The notes: a model not told the origin generated them from the letters alone. DNA of 64,000 bases from Isoetes taiwanensis (GCA_021234155.1 JAJEKV010000003.1:29805166-29869165), one strand, 5' to 3'; numbered from the stretch's first letter, positions 1 to 10,709 are shown. Translations and numbers: made by a program.

Positions 1-589
1 CTCTAATCTTTTCTTGAACTCATGCATATAAGCTTTGTTTTCTACAAATTGTGCTTTGATAGATAGATGTTATTTTATTATGAATTTTGTGGTAAGTAAG
101 GGCAGTTTACATTGTGCCATGAAATAAAAAGGGCTAATAAAAGTTTAACCTTCCCAAAAAAGGGCAACTCAAAATATGCCCTTAGAAAAAAAAGTAGGGT
201 CTACCCTTATAAGTTGAACCCTGATGCGACGGTGCCACATAGAACAGCCACCCATAACGGTCTGCTCTATCAAAAATCGGATCTAATCTCCTTATCTAAA
301 CTTCCAAAATGCAATCAAAGCTTCAAAATGCAACCAAACTTAATTACGGCTTCGATTGCCGCTTGCTACTCCATTTTATACCAACACATAGACACTCTAG
401 AACATTCTTGACCTGCGCTCGAAACTTTCACGAAATGCTTAGTACCTTCTAGAAATCCCGCCGTTTTCATATTCATATGCTTAGACATAAGCAACCTCAA
501 ACATAGAAATATTTTAACATAGCCACATTTAAGCTGCCCCCTTATCCTCCATATTACAATTATCCTCCATTCTTGACCTGCGCGGATCT
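1..589. other. Intergenic, no gene recognised
   Basis: AT-rich DNA with short open frames of low-complexity composition that I do not believe code. A 16-base string (cattcttgacctgcgc) occurs at 403-418 and again at 568-583, the second copy close to where LINE-A homology starts. I see no splice-flanked exon, RNA gene or promoter. Confidence 0.5.
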
Positions 590-1383
590 ATAATAGCCCA
601 GAGCTTGCTGCGAATGACCCATTTTGTTACCTCTCTGCTGATATTGTGCTCTATAAAACTAAAGGACAGGTTTATGTAATAGGCGACATGAATGGCAGGC
701 TCAAGAATAAGCAAGCTACTGTTTTGGCTCATGAAGGAAATCATTTGTGGCTTATGGAACAGACAGACCCTTTGTTGTCATGGCCTAGGACCTCTTATGA
801 TATGCATATGAATAAAATGGGAGAACACATTCTTGACTTATGTGAAGCACATGAATTAGTCGTGTATAATGGTGCTGCTGTATTTCCAGAATCCAACAAA
901 TACACATGTTTTCAGCCCAATGGAAATAGTACTGTGGATATGTTATTGGGAAGTCCAGAGATATGCACTTGGTGACTAGTTTTGAAGTTCTTCCTCAGCA
1001 TGAGGACTCTGATCATGCCCCTCTTGTCATAAAATACAAGATGAAAGTCAAATGTACGGGGAAAAGCAAAAAACAAGCCCCACCCATGTTTAAAGTGCAA
1101 TATAAACTTGATGGGCAATATGAGAAAGCAATTAATTCAGGCTTGGAAGGAACTCTTTGGCCTACAGATGATGTTGAAGAAATGCATACACTGCTTAAAG
1201 CAGTCCTATCGCAAGCCGCTGCAAGTGTCTTTGGACTTACTAAACCAAGGTCAGCTAAATACCATAATAAAAAGTGGTTTGATCACGAATGTATTATGGC
1301 AAAGCGCGCATTCCAAGCTGCTATAGACAAATGTGTTGCCAAGAGAGATTATAAGAATTTTGTTAAGCATAAAAAGCGAAAAT
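590..1383 (+). pseudogene. LINE-A, 5' fragment: APE-type endonuclease and start of the RT linker
   Basis: This is the C-terminal half of an apurinic-like endonuclease of a LINE. The nicking-enzyme motif GDMNG (a GDFN variant), then an NSTVDML block and a final SDHAPLV block appear in the expected order. The reading frame shifts near 965, just before the SDH block, so the copy is dead. The 5' end is truncated: nothing recognisable precedes the ADIVLYKTKGQVYVIGDMNG stretch. After SDH come the basic spacer and the FGLTKP...KKWFDHEC block shared with LINE-B. The frame is then cut at 1383 by the LTR element and resumes in register at 14350 after removal of one AAAAT copy. Confidence in the LINE assignment is high; the exact 5' border is uncertain. 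Confidence 0.85.
1379..1383. repeat. Target-site duplication AAAAT, left copy
   Basis: AAAAT immediately precedes the LTR terminus TGTGACG. The same five bases follow the right LTR terminus CGTCACA at 14350-14354. Removing one copy restores the LINE-A reading frame, which confirms the borders. Confidence 0.92.
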
Positions 1384-2948
1384 TGTGACGTTCCAAGTAT
1401 TTATACGGTATACGTATAAATATATGGGACACGTCACACGGTATAAGGCACGCCACCTGGGAGATGATAACCTAGGGGGTTGGCCACAATGGATTTAATT
1501 AGCTATGTTAACCAAATTATTAAGGATAATTATCAAAAGACATGTGATTAAGTCAAACCATAGTAGGAAGGCGCCATTTGGCTTCACCCGGGTGGCCAGC
1601 ATGAGGGTTGCTAAACTGGGCCACCAAAGGGCAGCGCCATCCTAGGATCAGGCCAATTTCGACCCAGCAAAATGCCAGGAGCAGCTGAGCGCTCAGGAAA
1701 TCGTTGCTGCTCGCCCCCAGATCGCCAAACACCCTTTCACTGTTGCTGTTACCCCGGAAGCACCCCTTGACAACGGGTCCAGCCGAAACTCTGGTTAGTG
1801 GTAGTTAAATTGCGTTTTGTAGAATAACACTCTAGGATTCTTTTCTGGATAGTTTTGGGTGAGACTAACCCTTCTCTGGTAATTAGGAATACTTTTCAAT
1901 TATGAATGATGCTCTGTTATGGGATGGTTGATGTCTCTATGAGTCGGTTTAGTCGTTCCAGTAAACAGGGATTAAAAGGGGGGGTAGAGGCCTCTGAGCT
2001 TGAGTTTAGAATGCTCCTAGTGCTTCCTGTATCACCCTAGTAGATTCGGCCTGTGCGCAAGAGCCCACCGGGTCATAGACGCTATGGTCTGGCTTAGCAC
2101 CAGATAAGGGACACAGTGGTGAAGTAGGGGGTGGGGTCTTGCACGAGCATAAAAGGCTCCTGAGACCCATACAGTGGGCTAGGCCTGATAGCCGGTCACG
2201 TGGAGGGCCGGGTATGGGTCTGACACTCCCTGGGTATAGTGGTGTGACCCGTATGGGGCACTTTGAGTAGAATTAGGGTGAGTAAGTCGGGTACGGATGC
2301 GGGGGTCGCTGATGCGGCACATATTCTCTAGCTCACCCACGACACCACTGTGATCCTGGAAGGGGACGCCTCCCCCACCTGCCTCATCGGACCAGGTGTC
2401 ATGAACCTGGAGTAGACTCAAAGGGTGATCCCTAGAGTCTGCGTCTCCGGAAGGCTATAGCGAAGCCATAGCGTGAATCGACCCATCTGCAAAGTGTGCA
2501 CAGGAGGGGCGGATGGAGTGGACAACCCTAGCCAATGTTCTATGCCAGCCCACGCCATGCCAAGATTCGGTCTGCCGAACTCCTGAGACCCAGTCGTCAG
2601 TCGCTCCCCCACTATAGTCTGAGCCGGGGTAGAACCTGAGGTTTGGGCGTTTTCTTAGTTCTAGATGCATATTCTTTGCCGTTGGTATTCAGATGGATGC
2701 GCCACCCTTCGTGGTGGTTATTTATATGTGAATTATGCTGTGTGCTAACCCTTGTATTCATGCTTCCGCGACGTAGGCGCCCATCGAAGGCGTGGGCCGA
2801 ATGACCCCTTCGTGTCCTTCTTTCGGCACCATAATATGGGTGTCCGGAATAGACGGAGGGCCCTGCTCGTGGCGAGATGGACGCCATGGGAGGGGAAAGT
2901 CCCCGTATGTATACGACCGGGGGTCATATATATTCAGGGAGCGTCACA
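1384..2948 (+). repeat. 5' LTR of the chromovirus
   Basis: About 1565 bp, beginning TGTGACGTTCC and ending GGAGCGTCACA, with a 7-bp inverted terminal repeat TGTGACG/CGTCACA. It matches 12806-14349 over its whole length. Relative to the right LTR it has an extra segment of about 29 bp near 1848-1876 and about 17 bp near 1780-1796, and it lacks short insertions present on the right. Open frames inside the LTR appear in both copies but look like chance frames with no recognisable domain. Confidence 0.95.
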
Positions 2949-2949
2949 G

Positions 2950-2962
2950 TGGTATCAGAGCC
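2950..2962 (+). other. Primer-binding site, initiator Met-tRNA type
   Basis: TGGTATCAGAGCC starts one base after the 5' LTR end. This is the standard complement to the 3' end of initiator methionine tRNA used by most plant Ty3/gypsy and Ty1/copia elements. It sets the direction of the element as plus. Confidence 0.95.
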
Positions 2963-3242
2963 GTGATTTCGGTTGCTCGAAATCATAGCACTGGCCAAAC
3001 ACTAACTCGTAGCACGGTAGTTAGGTGGAGGCTAAGTTAATGTGTTGATAGTCCTCTTTGATGTTTGGTTCTGTGTTAGGTTAAATTAGGAAATTATAGC
3101 TTTAAGAAGGATAGGGCGACTGGAGGGCCCAAGAATTGGAAGAATTGTAGATGTCAGGGGTAGCTCAAATGACGGAGAAGGTGCGTCCATTGGATCGGAC
3201 ATACTCAAATTACCCTAGAACGGTCGTCTCCAGGCGAAAAAT

Positions 3243-3450
3243 GGTCAAGGGCAGGCCCGAAAACCAATTCGGGCGCCGCTTGCTTTTTGTCGTCTTGCAG
3301 TCAGGGTAGAAGAGCCGAAAATGCAGTCGGCGCCCGACCGGTCAGATGGGAGTCAACGCGGGCCTGCCAGGTCAACTCGGGCGCCGCTTGCTTTTCGACG
3401 ACCCCCAGTCGAGGCGGGAGCACGTATAATGCAGCCGGCGCCGACCGTAT
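3243..3450 (+). repeat. GC-rich leader tandem repeat (period about 108 bp)
   Basis: Two imperfect units in the untranslated leader. Each contains TCGGGCGCCGCTTGCTTTT followed some 55 bases later by a GCAGYCGGCGCC-type block (3324-3340 and 3431-3447). The units differ by point changes and small indels. The sequence can fold into strong GC stems. It lies between primer site and ORF1, where packaging and dimerisation signals of retroelements usually reside; that role is inference. Confidence 0.6.
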
Positions 3451-3734
3451 CCTCGCGTATTTCCGCCGTATAATTATTTTATAATAATAAAATTTAAAAG
3501 TTAATAGGAAAATTTAAAAATTTCAAAAGTTATCTGGCCGTTTAAAATTTCTTGTTGTTATTTGTTTGCCTTGCCTTCAGCACCTTCGACCGCTAGAGCC
3601 GCTGCCCGCCATCGCCACCGGACTTGACGTTGCTTCGTCGCCCTTGTGGCCTAAGGAACCCCAGCGCCTTCTTTACCGCCTTTTCCGCCACCAGCGCCTC
3701 ACTGTCTGCCTTCGTAGACCTTAGCACCACAGCT

Positions 3735-5093
3735 ATGGCCAACACCAAGAGCGCCCCTGACCCTTCCACCCTCAGCATAGTGGAAATTTACGCCATGATC
3801 GCCCGGTATATGGCCACAGACCCGGCCTTCATCGACATCCTTTTGGATGAGTTGGTGAACCGGTTCGAGAACAACGATAGGATTCCCTATCCTATCTATC
3901 ACTTCTCAGAGCCATTTCTGATCCTGCTGAACCTCTGCCAGCTCTCCTATACCATTGTCGAGCAACAGGACATCGTCATGATGCTCATTAAATTCTATCC
4001 TCCCGAACAGGAAGGGCACACCGAGGAGGAAGACATTAGAACGGAGGCCGACCGTGTCAGAGGCTTGGCCCGGGAGGATGACCACCGGGAAATAGAGCGG
4101 GCTGATACGGCCACTCGAGGAAGGGAGTATCGGTACCTCGGGGATGGCCTTGCCGTCATAGATGGTAGAGCAATAGAGGTTCCCCCATACCGTTGGCACG
4201 AGGATTCCAGCAGTTTTATATGGGGGGAAATCCCCGATATCAGCATAGACTATCTGACAACCATTCAGATAGATATGGGTCTGCGGCCACAGCGGTACCA
4301 GGCTGAGCTTCTTCGTCGAAGTGCAGCCCAACTTTTTGCTCAGATTCAAGAAGATCTGAGGAGGGCCCGGGAGGAACGGGAGAGGCTTGAACAGGAGGAG
4401 AAGGCTCGGCAGGATCAGCTGAACCCACAGGACGGAGGAGCATCAGGGAGTGGGCCGGGCCCAATCCCGACGCATGTGACCATTAAGCACCGGAGGAAGG
4501 GTGTAGCCCGAAAGACCGGCAGTCAGTATAAAGAAAAACTAAGGACTGTCGGGGCCTTTGGTAAGAAGGCGAGCTCCGATCGGAGGCAGCAGCGGGTAGA
4601 TAGCTCCCGACCGGCTGTTGGAGCTAAGACGGTGCCAGCACCGAAGGAGCCGCCTACAAAACCCGCCCCACAAAGGAAACCCCATCGGTACCGACCCGGT
4701 ACCGTGGCCTTGCGGGAAATCCGCAAGTTCCAGAAGTCCACACAGCTTCTGATACGGAAGCTACCCTTCCAGAGGCTGGTACGGGAGATCGCGCCGCAGT
4801 TCAAGACCGACCTCCGTTTCCAGACCTTTGCAATTTTGGCACTCCAAGAGGCTGCTGAAGCCTACTTAGTGGCACTTTTTGGTGACGCCAATCTTTGCGC
4901 GATCCACGCAAAGAGGGTAACCATAATGCCTAAGGATTTAGCCGTCGCCCGCAGGATTCGGGGGGAGCATCCTTATTTTGCAGGGCTCCGTATTGTAAAT
5001 ATTTTCTTTTGGTATTTAATAAAAACTTTTTATTTTGTATTAACAACTTATTTATTTTGTGTTAAATATGAAAAAATGCTGACGTCAGCCTAA
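3735..5093 (+). CDS. Accessory ORF1 with a C-terminal histone H3 fold
   Basis: An uninterrupted frame of 452 codons from the ATG at 3735 (context GCTATGG; the frame is open upstream but without ATG). Residues 1-105 are mostly apolar and helical and unrecognised. An acidic, charged linker follows. Residues about 190-228 form a Glu/Arg-rich coiled coil, and a Lys/Arg-rich stretch (about 255-310) replaces the H3 tail. Residues 315-412 (4677-4970) are a full histone H3 core, aligning without a gap to H3 K37-R134 with about 84 of 98 identities to plant H3.3 by hand. Kept are [17 protein letters not shown], the [11 protein letters not shown] segment (one change at its end), [11 protein letters not shown]110, H113, R116 and KRVTIMPKD. 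Changed are K36R, Y54F, E59Q, Q76P, D77Q, H87F, G102A, E105G, T107A, I124L, Q125A, L126V and R134H. The last 40 codons after RRIRGE are AT-rich and apolar and may be read-through. No H3 introns are present. The H3 identity is certain; the function is unknown. Confidence 0.9.
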   Translation: MANTKSAPDPSTLSIVEIYAMIARYMATDPAFIDILLDELVNRFENNDRIPYPIYHFSEPFLILLNLCQLSYTIVEQQDIVMMLIKFYPPEQEGHTEEEDIRTEADRVRGLAREDDHREIERADTATRGREYRYLGDGLAVIDGRAIEVPPYRWHEDSSSFIWGEIPDISIDYLTTIQIDMGLRPQRYQAELLRRSAAQLFAQIQEDLRRAREERERLEQEEKARQDQLNPQDGGASGSGPGPIPTHVTIKHRRKGVARKTGSQYKEKLRTVGAFGKKASSDRRQQRVDSSRPAVGAKTVPAPKEPPTKPAPQRKPHRYRPGTVALREIRKFQKSTQLLIRKLPFQRLVREIAPQFKTDLRFQTFAILALQEAAEAYLVALFGDANLCAIHAKRVTIMPKDLAVARRIRGEHPYFAGLRIVNIFFWYLIKTFYFVLTTYLFCVKYEKMLTSA

Positions 5094-5100
5094 ATAAAAG
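5080..5100 (+). promoter_or_regulatory. Possible internal promoter: CRE-like TGACGTCA plus TATA-like box
   Basis: A perfect 8-bp palindrome TGACGTCA (5080-5087), the bZIP/CRE core, is followed two bases later by TAAATAAAAG (5091-5100). A pyrimidine-rich leader and then GCCATGG of ORF2 come about 65 bp downstream. The spacing suits a Pol II core promoter for ORF2. Alternatively, CTCCCTTCTAG just before the ATG is a splice acceptor and ORF2 is expressed by splicing from the LTR transcript. Sequence alone cannot decide. Confidence 0.35.
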
Positions 5101-5166
5101 GAGTTAAAAAGGACTTTTAAAGTTCATTTCAATTGTTTCTCTTCCTCTCTCCTCCCTTCTAGCGCC

Positions 5167-6567
5167 ATGGCTGCCGCTGACCTTGTCGCTTGGTACCATG
5201 ACGGAGAGAAATGGGATCCGCAAGTCCCTTTCGACCTGCTGCGGCCTTTGCTATGCCAGCGCCTAGATCTCCTTGCCAATATGCAGAGGCACCCGGATTA
5301 CGCCGGATTCTTGGACTTCTACATGGAGAAAATGCTTCCTCTGTGTATTCCTCTTGGGGATCCTCCCCAACTGTATCTGGAGCGGGAGGTAGTCCGGGAG
5401 ATGTTAGGGGGAGACACCCATGCTTATGATGTCCTGAAGGGGAAGCGCCGATGGGGCAAACACCTGCCTGTGGTGCAGCATCAGGGGCGGTAATATCTGG
5501 AAGTTACCTTCGCCCTAGCCATCCTCATGGACCAATACGTCGAGGATGAAACCTTGCCTGTAGAAAAAGGCAAACTGCCTGAGTCTTCCGAGGAGGGGGA
5601 AGACGAACACATAGGTATGGGCGACTTCGCTCGTTGGAAACAGTTAGCGGAAGAGCTGCCACCGCGCCGTGAGCAAGCTATAGGCTTGTCAGGGTTAGAC
5701 GGCCTTCCAGTTATCTATCACCAAGGGCAAGAGTATCTTCTCTTGGATGATATTATCTGGACTTATCACATGGTGGCCGGATTTTGACGCAAGCGCAAAG
5801 GCCATGTGCTTTATGAGCTTGCGAAGTACTGTATGGACGATTTCATCGACTTCAATTCTACTGAGCTTCCTCCAGAGGTGCAGCAGCTGCTCCAGTTCCG
5901 CCAAGAGACCATAGAGCCGGAAGAGACTCTACTACGTCTTCTGGACTTCGTGTTGCAGGAGCCGGCCTCTCAGCCCTCACCAGATGCCTTCACGGCTATG
6001 GGACCTCACGTCCCAAATATCAACATGGTTGAGGTTCCCTCCGATTCAGATGACGAGGGAGAGGATTTATATCATAATCCTGCTCATGTGAAGGAGGAGC
6101 AACAGGAACTTAAGGAGGAAGAAGTCCCTATGGATTTCGATAAGGAAGTGGCTACGTCCGAGACCTCGCAAGGGAAGGTGTTGGGCAACCACCTTACCCG
6201 TTTCTTTTTGTCAGCCTTCCGACAGGGGCAAGTCCTTTTTATAGCCCGAGATTTAGGGCCAGAGGCTGAAGCTTCATGGTGGGCCCTCCGTGCTCTCTCT
6301 ACGTTGGCCGGCCACAAGAAGCTCCCCTATCGTACGTTTACTTATGTACTCGTGCGACGGGATCTTGCTCTGACGGCCTTGGGTCAGGACATTGTGCCCT
6401 GAATGAGCATGAAGCTCCTCACGGCAGCCCCATTGGCCGTTGCCTATCCACCAGAGGTTGCATCTATTGCGGCTGCCACAGTAGACCCCGGGGTGACTCT
6501 GCTGCGACACCGACCGCCTCCACCGCCTCCTAGGCCTACGGATGAAGAGGGAGGACCTAGCTCTTAA
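5167..6567 (+). pseudogene. Accessory ORF2, unknown protein, three in-frame stops
   Basis: One frame of 466 codons starts at ATG 5167 (GCCATGG) and runs to TAA 6565-6567, broken by TAA 5491, TGA 5785 and TGA 6400. Reading through the stops keeps sensible composition. The N-terminal third is Leu/Pro-rich with a FDLLRPLLCQRLDLLANMQ helix; the middle is acidic (PESSEEGEDEH; later PSDSDDEGEDLY and a Glu/Lys-rich stretch); the C-terminal part has a FFLSAFRQGQVLFIARDLG block and ends in a run of six prolines. I recognise no domain: no zinc knuckle, envelope-type membrane segment or histone fold. The position between ORF1 and gag and the matched GC content say it belongs to the element. Point mutation of a formerly intact gene explains the stops. 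Confidence 0.6.
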
Positions 6568-6795
6568 ACTAATTGTACTATGCATTTTAGTATTCCGTAC
6601 GGTTGTGGACCTTTGGTTTGGCAAATGCCTTAGCCATGTTATAATATGATATACCTTGTTTTCTCATTAAATATAGTTACTGTCTTGATAAGTATAAGTG
6701 AATTGCTCTTTTCCATGATGTCCTCTTCAAAGTATTGGCGTTTGGAATATATTGGAAGTACAGAATGTTCTATATTCATTTCAACTGTCTTGCAG

Positions 6796-7153
6796 AAGAG
6801 ACCCTTTGGGAATATGAGGAGAGGATTACCGACATGATCAGGAGGGATGATCCCGGGCCGCCAGAACAGGACTATGGCCAGAGATATGGCGAATATCCCG
6901 AATGGGATGAAGGCTATGAGATGGAACCCCCGCCACCAGGAAAGGGTTGGAGATAGTTAATATCCTTAGGGACAGAGCTTACAACGACCTCAAGCAGGCG
7001 TTGTGCCGTACCTGGGACTATTGGAGCATGTCCAGGCACGAGGCTTTCGAGGACGCCAACGACCACCTTTGGCAACTCTTCTATGCTCTGCGGAGGCTTT
7101 TCAATCTTCTCATTGTTAGCCCAACGTGGGAATACCAACCAGTGATTGTCTAA
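6796..7153 (+). pseudogene. Accessory ORF3, unknown, one frameshift
   Basis: A short frame without an ATG begins at a good splice acceptor (TGTCTTGCAG ends at 6795). It encodes an acidic, Pro/Glu/Tyr-rich segment (ERITDMIRRDDPGPPEQDYG ... EPPPPGKGW), then shifts frame near 6950 into a helical stretch with the motif CRTWDYWSMSRHEAFEDAND and LWQLFYALRRLFNLL, ending in TAA at 7151-7153. No family is recognised. It may be a 3' exon of ORF2, since 6568-6795 is AT-rich like an intron, or the N-terminal part of the gag precursor. The call as coding rests on composition and codon texture only. Confidence 0.4.
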
Positions 7154-7498
7154 GCCTGGGCACGCTATAAGCTCATTAGGGCTGTACAGGAGAGTGTCCG
7201 CTACTCGATCCTATACCCCTTTGCGAACCCCTAGGCTTGGTCACTCCAGTTATGTTTTTTTTGTTGTTGTTACGTTGTGTGCGAGTAGAACTTTAAAACT
7301 TCCACTGTATAATACCTCCTTTTGTGCCAACCTATGTACCAATCAACTTGTCGTTGTACTCAACTTGAATGGAATGAAACATCAGTTTCTATTTGTACTT
7401 TTTCTTGTCACTGTCAGCAAATGTTATCTAAATGAAATTGTATGTTACTGTAAGTCTGCTTATACTTTCATGAATGCTCGATATAGACGGTGCACGCA

Positions 7499-8639
7499 AT
7501 GCCGCCTGACAAACGCCCTCGAATGCTAGTAGGTTGACACCTGAACAGGAACTCATGTTAATGAAAAGGCAGCTAGGCGAGTTGCAAGCCTATGTATTGC
7601 ATGTCAATCCACCCCAGCACATACAAGAGGACGGGCCGGAGTTACCTCCGCAACCACCTAGCCCACCTACACAGCAACCGTCCCCACCAGAAACCAGCCC
7701 TGTACCTGTATAGAGGAAGCTTCATGCCAAACGTCGTCGGAGTTCCTCCAAGGATAGCGCCACCTCCTCGCAATCGGCCACTTCTGGGTCCTCTGCGTCG
7801 TCTGCATCGTCTAGTGATCATACGAAGCGTCGGGACAAGGAGTACCGTAAGACGGTTGATACCGCCATAACTAGCATATGGAAGAATAGGAAGTTGGCCC
7901 AGTTTGATGGAAAATCCAGAGGCGAACTGAATGCAGAGTCTTGGTTGGACAAAATGAAGGAGTTCGGGAAGTCTTATGGCATGACGGAAAAGCATACAGG
8001 AAAGGTTGCCACTACCAATCTTACAGGAGCTGCCCGTATTTGATGGAAGGGCTATGCCAGAGCCAAGCATTTGGACAGGAGCAGATGCAACTTCAGAAAG
8101 TTTGCCAAGGCCTTTAAGTCGCATTATGTGCCCCGTGCGCACAAATGCCAACAGATCCAGACTTTCTACAGGTTGGAGCAGAAGAGTATGTCCGTACAGG
8201 CTTACACGGATGAGTTTATGCGCCTGAGGCTGTACCTGGTATGAATGAGAAAAGGGCAGTGGAAGGCTATATTGAGGGATTGGCACCATCAATCAAACGG
8301 ATGGTTAAGGCCATAGACCCAAAATCAGTTGCAGAGGCAGAGGCTAAAGCATTGAGCCTCGAGGAGGACACGCCAAAGAACCAGTATCCACGTCCTGCGC
8401 CTTACTCGCAGCCACGGCCGTCCACACCTTACAGACCCCGCTCGCCAAGTCCGGGACCCTCTCAACAGAACTCTTATGGTCGCCAGGAAAAGAAAGTCGC
8501 CTTTAGCACGCCAGATAAGCAGAACAATGCCGGTAAGAAAGTTCAGAACCTCTTACAGTCCATTCCTAAAGAGGCCCGTGAACAGCTCCGCCGAGATAAG
8601 GCATGCTACAGGTGTATGAGGCCAGGGCACTTCATGTAG
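7499..8639 (+). pseudogene. gag: gag (capsid/nucleocapsid) of the chromovirus, disrupted
   Basis: The frame probably starts at ATG 7499 (MPPDKRPR). A Pro-rich N-terminus and a Ser-rich basic stretch precede the capsid region (LAQFDGKSRGELNAESWLDK ... TNLTGAARI.WKG ... FKSHYVPRAH), then a Pro-rich linker and a CX2CX4HX4C zinc knuckle near 8606-8645. Lesions are a frameshift near 7535, TAG at 7711, TGA at 8041 in place of a conserved Trp, a frameshift near 8235, and TAG at 8637 inside the knuckle. After the last stop the same frame runs straight into pol, so gag and pol were one reading frame, as in many chromoviruses. Confidence 0.85.
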
Positions 8640-10709
8640 AACTGCCCTTATGTCACGCAGACTGCCCAGCTGGCCATGGCCGACCTCGACTGGGATGATC
8701 TCGAATCAACACAACCTGTCGAGGAGGAAGCTCCCGATTACATTCACGGTGCGTCTCATATCCTTGCAGCTATAGAAACCAGCAATGCTGAAAGTCAGCC
8801 TGCTGTTATTTCTACCATAGGCCAAATAGACAGGAAGCCTTTTGTAATTCTTATGGATGCGGGCAGTACACATAATTTTGCTTCTCCTAGGATGGCCCAT
8901 GTCTTACGTCTAGAAACATTGAGGTCCCGACCGAGACCTGTCACTCTAGCCAGTGGTAAAGTCAGACATACCCATGGCCGCCGCATCAATCTCAACATGC
9001 AACTCCCAGGTGCACCGGTTGCTTTGGGTGCTGAATTGATGGATATTGGCAAATATGACCTCATTGTTGGTATGGAATTCCTGGCATCCGCAAAAGCGAA
9101 CATAGACTGCGAGAAGAGAGAAGTTACCTTCAATGCAGCTAATGGAGCTCGCGTAACTGTTAAAGGTGAACCTTTCAACCCTATCCTGCAGTCTATGTCC
9201 ATCAGGCAGTTAGATAAAGCTATACACAAGGAAAAGCTCCTTTACATCGTTATGCTTGCTTCCATCGAGACGGATGCTAAGCAAAAACAAGTAATTGACG
9301 CCCTCCCAGAGGGGATTGCTAATCTTCTCCGCGAATTTGGTGATCTTTTTCCGGATGAGATTCAGAAGCTTCATCCTTTTAGAGGGGTGGAATGTGAAAT
9401 AGCTTTAGAACCAGGTACCAAGCCTACCAGTAAGGCTTCGTACCGTATGAGTCCTCCAGAATTGGCAGAACTTAAGAAGCAACTTCAAGAGCTATTAAAC
9501 CTAGGTTTCATCCGACCTAGTGTTTCACCTTTTGGCGCTCCTATTCTCTTCGTTAAGAAAAAGGACGGCTCGCTGAGGATGTGTATTGATTACCGGCAAC
9601 TCAACAAGCATACCATCAAGAATCGCTATGCTTTGCCTAGGGCAGATGACCTAATGGATCAGTTACAAGGGGCTAAGTATTTCTCAAAGATTGATCTACG
9701 CTCCGGATACCATCAGATAAGGATCAAGGAGGAGGACATTTATAAATCCGCTTTTCGCACTAGGTATGGGCATTATGAATTTACAGTTATGCCTTTTGGA
9801 TTAACTAATGCCCCAGCAACGTTCATGCGACTAATGAATGATGTCTTCCGACAATACTTGGATGATTTTGTTGTTATCTTCTTCGACGACATCCTCATCT
9901 ACAGTAAGACCCTTGAGGAGCATGAGAAACATCTTAGATTGGCCCTACAAAAGCTGAGACGTCATCAACTCTATGCCAAGTTCTCTAAGTGCAAGTTCGC
10001 CACTCCGAAGGTTGATTATTTAGGCCATATCATTTCCGCAGAGGGAATTGCTACAGACCCCGCAAAGATAGAGGCCGTAAGGGAATGGCCTATTCCAGGG
10101 AATGTTTCCGAAGTCCGGAGTTTCTTGGGATTAGCAGGCTACTATCGAAAATTTGTAAAGGATTTCGCGAAGATTGCAGCTCCTCTTACAAATTGGATGG
10201 ACCACTGGAAGACGAAAGTTCAGCAGAGTTTCCAGCAGCTTAAGGATGCCCTAACATCAGCACCAGTTCTCACATTACCCGATCCTGAACAGGATAAGCT
10301 AGTGGCGACAGATGCCAGTAAAATTGCCACTGGTGGGGTCCTAATGCAGGAGGGGAGAGTAATTGCCTACGACTCAAAGAAGATGAATGAGACAGAGCAG
10401 CGATATCCCACCCATGATCAGGAACTGTTGGCCGTGGTCCGTGCCCTGCGGATATGGAGACACTACCTTCTTGGAAGAAGATTCCAGTTGGATACGGATC
10501 ACCAAAGTCTCCGTTATTTATCTACCCAGCCGAATCTCAACCTCCGTCAAAGGAGATGGATGGAATTTCTCGAGGAGTATGATTTTGAGATTATGTATAA
10601 GCCTGGCAAGCACAATGTAGTTGCGGATGCTTTATCACGCCATCCCTTGGTGACCGAACCCATTGTAATGCCATTTCTACACTCACCAGTGAGTTTGGGA
10701 AACAGATAG
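8640..10709 (+). CDS. pol: pol: aspartic protease, reverse transcriptase and RNase H
   Basis: An open stretch with its first ATG at 8676 (677 codons from there). Protease: active-site DAGS at residues 61-64. Reverse transcriptase: [20 protein letters not shown], then [24 protein letters not shown] and the catalytic FFDD at 402-405, an unusual form of the F(I/L)DD seen in most plant gypsy elements. The thumb and LGHIIS block follow. RNase H: TDAS at 545-548, the DQELLAV glutamate and the TDHQSL aspartate. This part carries no stop, unlike gag and integrase. It ends at a frameshift near 10690, beyond which the pol polyprotein continues in another frame. The frame would need gag read-through to be expressed. 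Confidence 0.93.
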   Translation, partial: NCPYVTQTAQLAMADLDWDDLESTQPVEEEAPDYIHGASHILAAIETSNAESQPAVISTIGQIDRKPFVILMDAGSTHNFASPRMAHVLRLETLRSRPRPVTLASGKVRHTHGRRINLNMQLPGAPVALGAELMDIGKYDLIVGMEFLASAKANIDCEKREVTFNAANGARVTVKGEPFNPILQSMSIRQLDKAIHKEKLLYIVMLASIETDAKQKQVIDALPEGIANLLREFGDLFPDEIQKLHPFRGVECEIALEPGTKPTSKASYRMSPPELAELKKQLQELLNLGFIRPSVSPFGAPILFVKKKDGSLRMCIDYRQLNKHTIKNRYALPRADDLMDQLQGAKYFSKIDLRSGYHQIRIKEEDIYKSAFRTRYGHYEFTVMPFGLTNAPATFMRLMNDVFRQYLDDFVVIFFDDILIYSKTLEEHEKHLRLALQKLRRHQLYAKFSKCKFATPKVDYLGHIISAEGIATDPAKIEAVREWPIPGNVSEVRSFLGLAGYYRKFVKDFAKIAAPLTNWMDHWKTKVQQSFQQLKDALTSAPVLTLPDPEQDKLVATDASKIATGGVLMQEGRVIAYDSKKMNETEQRYPTHDQELLAVVRALRIWRHYLLGRRFQLDTDHQSLRYLSTQPNLNLRQRRWMEFLEEYDFEIMYKPGKHNVVADALSRHPLVTEPIVMPFLHSPVSLGNR

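Noticed and set aside
112-411. 99-codon open frame at the left edge
   Set aside because: It starts at a non-ATG codon and has Lys/Asn-rich, low-complexity composition with no motif or splice context.
2179-2927. Several open frames on the minus strand of both LTRs
   Set aside because: They lie in both LTRs because these are repeats, have biased composition and no domain. Treated as chance frames in GC-rich LTR DNA.
3624-3734. Upstream extension of ORF1 by 37 codons
   Set aside because: No ATG; the extension starts at TTG. ATG 3735 has a better context and matches the style of ORF2.
4677-4970. H3 domain as an independent host histone gene lying inside the element by chance
   Set aside because: The frame is continuous with about 300 upstream codons of non-histone sequence, has no start or promoter of its own, and lies inside borders defined by LTRs and target duplication.
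5167-6567. ORF2 as a viral envelope or a second histone
   Set aside because: No signal peptide, transmembrane helix or histone-fold motif is visible in any part of the frame.
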